A program made the position numbers and the translations under genes. Of a stretch of 64,000 bases of DNA, positions 59,771 to 64,000 are shown piece by piece (the first letter of the stretch is position 1; each line of letters opens with the position of its first letter). The stretch is from Tenacibaculum adriaticum (lineage in GTDB: Bacteria > Bacteroidota > Bacteroidia > Flavobacteriales > Flavobacteriaceae), in the NCBI RefSeq assembly GCF_008124875.1, contig NZ_VNIA01000001.1:1-64000 (forward strand), read 5' to 3'. The notes under the pieces are model-generated. The model was not told the DNA's origin. It did no database searches and saw nothing but the letters and a program-made list of their open reading frames with translations.

Positions 59771-60178
59771 ATGCTTTCTAAGAGAACAAAATACGGTATT
59801 AAATCACTTACTTTTATTGCTAGACAAGAAAAAGGAGTTAAAGTGCAAATTGCCACTATATCAGAAAGTGAAAATATTTCACATAAATTTTTAGAAAGTA
59901 TATTACTTACCTTACGTAAAGCGGGTTTTTTAGGAGCTAAAAAAGGCAAAGGAGGCGGATATTATTTATTAAAGGAAGCAAAAGATATTAAAATGACAGA
60001 AATTATTAGAACCTTAGAGGGTCCTATAGCCATGCTTCCATGTGTTAGCCTAAATTATTATGAAAAATGTGATGATTGTCCCGATGAAGAGGCTTGTTCA
60101 GTTCACAAACTAATGATTCAAGTTAGAGATAATACTTTAAAAGTTTTGCACAACAATACACTTGCTGACTTAGTTTAA
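59771..60178 (+). CDS. Rrf2-family transcriptional regulator
   Basis: A 135-residue winged-helix regulator of the CymR/IscR class: MLSKRTKYGIKSLTFIARQ is the canonical start, followed by SHKFLESILLTLRKAGFLGAK (recognition part) and the wing GKGGGYYLLK. The C-terminal region has cysteines in ALLPCVSLN-like, EKCDDCPDEEACSVH, so it may sense a metal, FeS cluster or sulfur compound. I use the ATG at 59771. It lies between the methionine operon and the sulfate-assimilation genes and is the obvious candidate regulator of the latter. Confidence 0.9.
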   Translation: MLSKRTKYGIKSLTFIARQEKGVKVQIATISESENISHKFLESILLTLRKAGFLGAKKGKGGGYYLLKEAKDIKMTEIIRTLEGPIAMLPCVSLNYYEKCDDCPDEEACSVHKLMIQVRDNTLKVLHNNTLADLV

Positions 60179-60223
60179 ATAAAGCCATCAATATTAAAAT
60201 TATTTTTTTAATTCATTTTTTTC

Positions 60224-60283
60224 TTTGAATTCAATAAAGGGTTTTTATATTTGTTGCTTAAAACCTAGTATTCCGATAGGATA
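60224..60283 (+). promoter_or_regulatory. promoter and candidate operators of the sulfate genes
   Basis: TTTG at 60224-60227, an 18-base spacer and TATATTTG at 60246-60253 match the Bacteroidota promoter. A perfect TTGAATTCAA (60225-60234) overlaps the -33, and CCTAGTATTCCGATAGG (60264-60280) lies near the start of transcription. Either could bind the adjacent Rrf2 regulator. Confidence 0.6.
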
Positions 60284-60296
60284 ATAGATTTAATTA

Positions 60297-60551
60297 ATGA
60301 TTGTAGAACAAATTACAGAAAACAAAGTTAATTATCACGAAGATAAACATTCAGAAAAACCAATTAGGAGCATAGCCAAATCAATAAGTTGGAGAGTAGT
60401 TGGAACAATAGATACTGTTTTGATTTCATGGATAATTACAGGAGAAATAATAACTGCTTTTTCAATAGGAGCCATTGAATTGGTAACAAAAATGGTATTG
60501 TATTTTTTTCATGAAAGAATGTGGAATAACATAAAATGGGGTAAAAAATGA
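60297..60551 (+). CDS. DUF2061 membrane protein
   Basis: An 84-residue protein with two membrane helices, fitting DUF2061: RSIAKSISWRVVGTIDTVL (about 24-42), then IELVTKMVLYFFHERMW. The family often sits beside sulfate-assimilation genes, where it may aid transport, but the role is not proven. It is the first gene of the cys operon and overlaps the start of the cysH gene by 4 bases. Confidence 0.9.
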   Translation: MIVEQITENKVNYHEDKHSEKPIRSIAKSISWRVVGTIDTVLISWIITGEIITAFSIGAIELVTKMVLYFFHERMWNNIKWGKK

Positions 60552-61171
60552 ATTTAGAGCATATTAATTTAAAAGAAGTAAATAAACAATTAAAGAATAA
60601 AGCACCACAAGAAATTGTAGAATGGGCTTTTTCCGTTGGAGGAAAACAAATTATTACAACAAACTTTAGACCTTATGAGAGTGCTATTTTACATTTAGTA
60701 ACGTGTCAAAAAAAAGATGTTGAAGTAATTTGGTGCGACACAGGTTATAATACACCACAAACCTATAAACATGCTGAAGAATTAATTAAAGATTTAAATT
60801 TAAATATTCAGTTATATGTTCCAAAACAAACGGTAGCTCATAGAAATACAACTTTAGGATTACCAAGTATAAATGACCCTAATCATACAGTTTTTACAGA
60901 ACAAGTAAAATTAGAACCTTTTAAAAGAGCAATGAAAATTCATAATCCTAATGTATGGTTTACCAATTTAAGAAAAGGACAAACTGCTTTTAGAGATAGC
61001 ATTGATGTTATTTCAAAAAGTAAAGATGGAGTTTTAAAAATTAGTCCATTTTACAACTGGTCAGATAAGCAGTTAGATGAATATTTAGAAGAGCATAATC
61101 TTCCAAATGAATTTAAATACTTCGACCCAACAAAAGTAGAAAGTAATAGAGAATGTGGTTTACACATTTAA
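60548..61171 (+). CDS. cysH: phosphoadenylyl-sulfate reductase-type protein
   Basis: Reduces activated sulfate to sulfite. The 207-residue protein has the PAPS-type region VWFTNLRKGQTAFRDSIDV and ends in ECGLHI, the redox Cys motif. The CCxxRK and second CC pairs that bind a 4Fe-4S cluster in APS reductases are missing, so by sequence it is the PAPS-dependent, cluster-free form. PAPS needs an APS kinase (CysC), which is not in this window. The gene overlaps DUF2061 and precedes cysD by 11 bases. Confidence 0.9.
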   Translation: MNLEHINLKEVNKQLKNKAPQEIVEWAFSVGGKQIITTNFRPYESAILHLVTCQKKDVEVIWCDTGYNTPQTYKHAEELIKDLNLNIQLYVPKQTVAHRNTTLGLPSINDPNHTVFTEQVKLEPFKRAMKIHNPNVWFTNLRKGQTAFRDSIDVISKSKDGVLKISPFYNWSDKQLDEYLEEHNLPNEFKYFDPTKVESNRECGLHI

Positions 61172-61182
61172 GAAACATAAAA

Positions 61183-62088
61183 ATGAGTACAAGAACAATA
61201 AAAGTAGGAGCCTTAGAAAGTGAAGCCATATATATAATAAGAGAGGTAGTTGCACAATTTGAAAAACCAGTATTACTTTTTTCTGGAGGAAAAGATAGTA
61301 TAACACTGGTCAGATTAGCTCAAAAAGCATTTTACCCTGCAAAAATTCCCTTTCCTTTATTACATATCGATACAGGGCACAATTTTCCTGAAACGATTGA
61401 ATTTAGAGATCGTTTGGCAAAAGAACTAGGTGTAGAATTAATAGTACGAAATGTACAAGACAACATAGACGCTGGTAAAGTAAAAGAAGAAAAAGGAAAG
61501 TATGCTAGCAGAAATATGTTACAAACAGAAACCTTACTTGATGCTATAGAAGAATTTGGTTTTGATGCTTGTATAGGTGGTGCTCGTAGAGATGAAGAAA
61601 AAGCAAGAGCAAAAGAACGAATTTTTTCTGTAAGAGATGATTTCGGCCAATGGGATGAAAAAAACCAACGTCCAGAATTATTTGACATGTTAAATGGTAG
61701 AATTGATTTAGGACAAAACATTCGTGTTTTTCCAATATCCAACTGGACAGAGTTAGATGTCTGGTCATATATTCAACAAGAAAATATTGAAATTCCATCA
61801 ATATATTTTGCTCATAAAAGAGCCACTTTTTTAAGAGATGGACTTATTTGGTCCGCAAATGATGATGTTGTGTATAGAGATGATAAAGAAGAGGTCCATG
61901 AACGCATGGTACGTTTTAGAACCGTTGGTGATATGAGCTGCACCGCAGCAGTTTTATCGGATGCCATAGACATAAATACCGTGGTTGATGAAATTAGAGA
62001 ATCCTCAATTTCTGAAAGAGGTGCTAGAATAGATGACAAACGTTCTGAAGCTGCAATGGAAAAACGTAAGCAACAAGGATACTTTTAA
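61183..62088 (+). CDS. cysD: sulfate adenylyltransferase subunit 2
   Basis: The catalytic subunit that joins sulfate and ATP to APS. I start at the ATG at 61183 (MSTRTIKVGALESEAIYII), not at 61153. The PP-loop LLFSGGKDSITLVRLA (about 32-47), GHNFPETIEFRD, GGARRDEEKARAKERIFS and VRFRTVGDMSCTAA are complete. Length of 301 is normal. It is encoded directly before cysN, with which it forms the active complex. Confidence 0.95.
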   Translation: MSTRTIKVGALESEAIYIIREVVAQFEKPVLLFSGGKDSITLVRLAQKAFYPAKIPFPLLHIDTGHNFPETIEFRDRLAKELGVELIVRNVQDNIDAGKVKEEKGKYASRNMLQTETLLDAIEEFGFDACIGGARRDEEKARAKERIFSVRDDFGQWDEKNQRPELFDMLNGRIDLGQNIRVFPISNWTELDVWSYIQQENIEIPSIYFAHKRATFLRDGLIWSANDDVVYRDDKEEVHERMVRFRTVGDMSCTAAVLSDAIDINTVVDEIRESSISERGARIDDKRSEAAMEKRKQQGYF

Positions 62089-62179
62089 TAACAAAACAAT
62101 AAAGCTAAAAAAGCTGTAAGAGATTAAATACATAATGGAGATTATAACACTTACAGCCTAAAGCATAAAATATAAAAAA

Positions 62180-63783
<1,604 letters not shown>

Positions 63784-63818
63784 GAGTAACGCTTTTTATA
63801 AGTAAATCATAAAAAATT

Positions 63819-64000
63819 ATGCAAAGTTTTAGATCTGAAATAGAAAACCCTATTGTAGAAAAAGATATTCTTGAGTTAGAACGTAAAATTCAATTATTTA
63901 AAGAAGGAAAAATTGATGAAGAACGATTTAGAAGTTTACGTTTGGCCAGAGGTGTTTATGGGCAACGCCAACTAGGAGTGCAAATGATTCGTATAAAATT
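63819..64000 (+). CDS. sulfite/nitrite reductase, N-terminal fragment (runs off window)
   Basis: The frame from ATG 63819 reads MQSFRSEIENPIVEKDILEL and continues through LFKEGKIDEERFRSLRLARG and VYGQRQLGVQMIRIK to the window end. This is the usual opening of ferredoxin-dependent sulfite/nitrite reductases, just before the first ferrodoxin-like half-domain. The siroheme and FeS cysteines are out of view. In this setting sulfite is the likely substrate. Confidence 0.8.
   Translation, partial: MQSFRSEIENPIVEKDILELERKIQLFKEGKIDEERFRSLRLARGVYGQRQLGVQMIRIK

Overview
The window is a strongly AT-rich piece of chromosome from a member of the Bacteroidota, most likely the family Flavobacteriaceae (Tenacibaculum- or Polaribacter-like; the genus is a guess). 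Support comes from many Bacteroidota-type families (DUF4252, DUF1599, a BT_3928-type DoxX protein, DUF4293, DUF4920, DUF6146, MnmD), from a Rho with a long basic low-complexity insertion, from promoters of the Bacteroidota form TTTG-N18..21-TAnnTTTG, and from almost no Shine-Dalgarno sequences. Several starts are TTG or GTG.

Layout. 1-500: the 5' end of an IS110-family transposase on the minus strand, cut by the window edge, with a structured noncoding flank. 0.5-7 kb: two lipoproteins, a crotonase, the CrcB fluoride channel, a SRPBCC/GyrI-like protein, a DoxX-type redox protein, a DUF1599 pyrophosphohydrolase, and the pair folP-cdaA (folate, c-di-AMP). 7-17 kb: an Ala/Glu-rich lipoprotein, an ABC exporter, truA, a phosphoesterase, a TPR histidine kinase-lipoprotein-LuxR regulator set with a palindrome array in front of the regulator promoter, and rho with a structured leader. 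17-25 kb: small metabolic and regulatory genes, hemW, ruvC and a Bax-inhibitor-like protein. Two small lipoprotein loci here sit next to duplicated neighbour sequence.

25.4-34.2 kb is the accessory region. It has a TPR sensor kinase and LytTR regulator, followed by a run of soluble, beta-rich proteins without signal peptides. Among them are a GH64/thaumatin-like protein, an AttH/CrtC-like protein and a cysteine-rich ribbon protein interrupted at an A9 tract. The remaining four are unrecognised. It also has strong terminators, two similar small hydrophobic ORFs and candidate LytTR direct repeats. It is the best candidate for an undescribed system.

34-52 kb is housekeeping: adenine deaminase, pckA, a saccharopine-dehydrogenase-family gene with a duplicated 3' end, TrmN6 and MnmD tRNA methyltransferases with a 43-residue membrane protein between them, ilvE, TlpA, DsbD, Tag, SppA and metK. 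53-64 kb is a sulfur and methionine cluster. A SAM riboswitch precedes metY, an OsmC protein, a three-part MetX-aspartokinase-homoserine dehydrogenase fusion and a trans-sulfuration enzyme. An Rrf2 regulator follows, then the sulfate-assimilation genes DUF2061-cysH-cysD-cysN-ferredoxin-sulfite reductase, the last cut by the window end. Together these genes reduce sulfate to sulfide and join it to activated homoserine. I see no tRNA, rRNA or CRISPR array.
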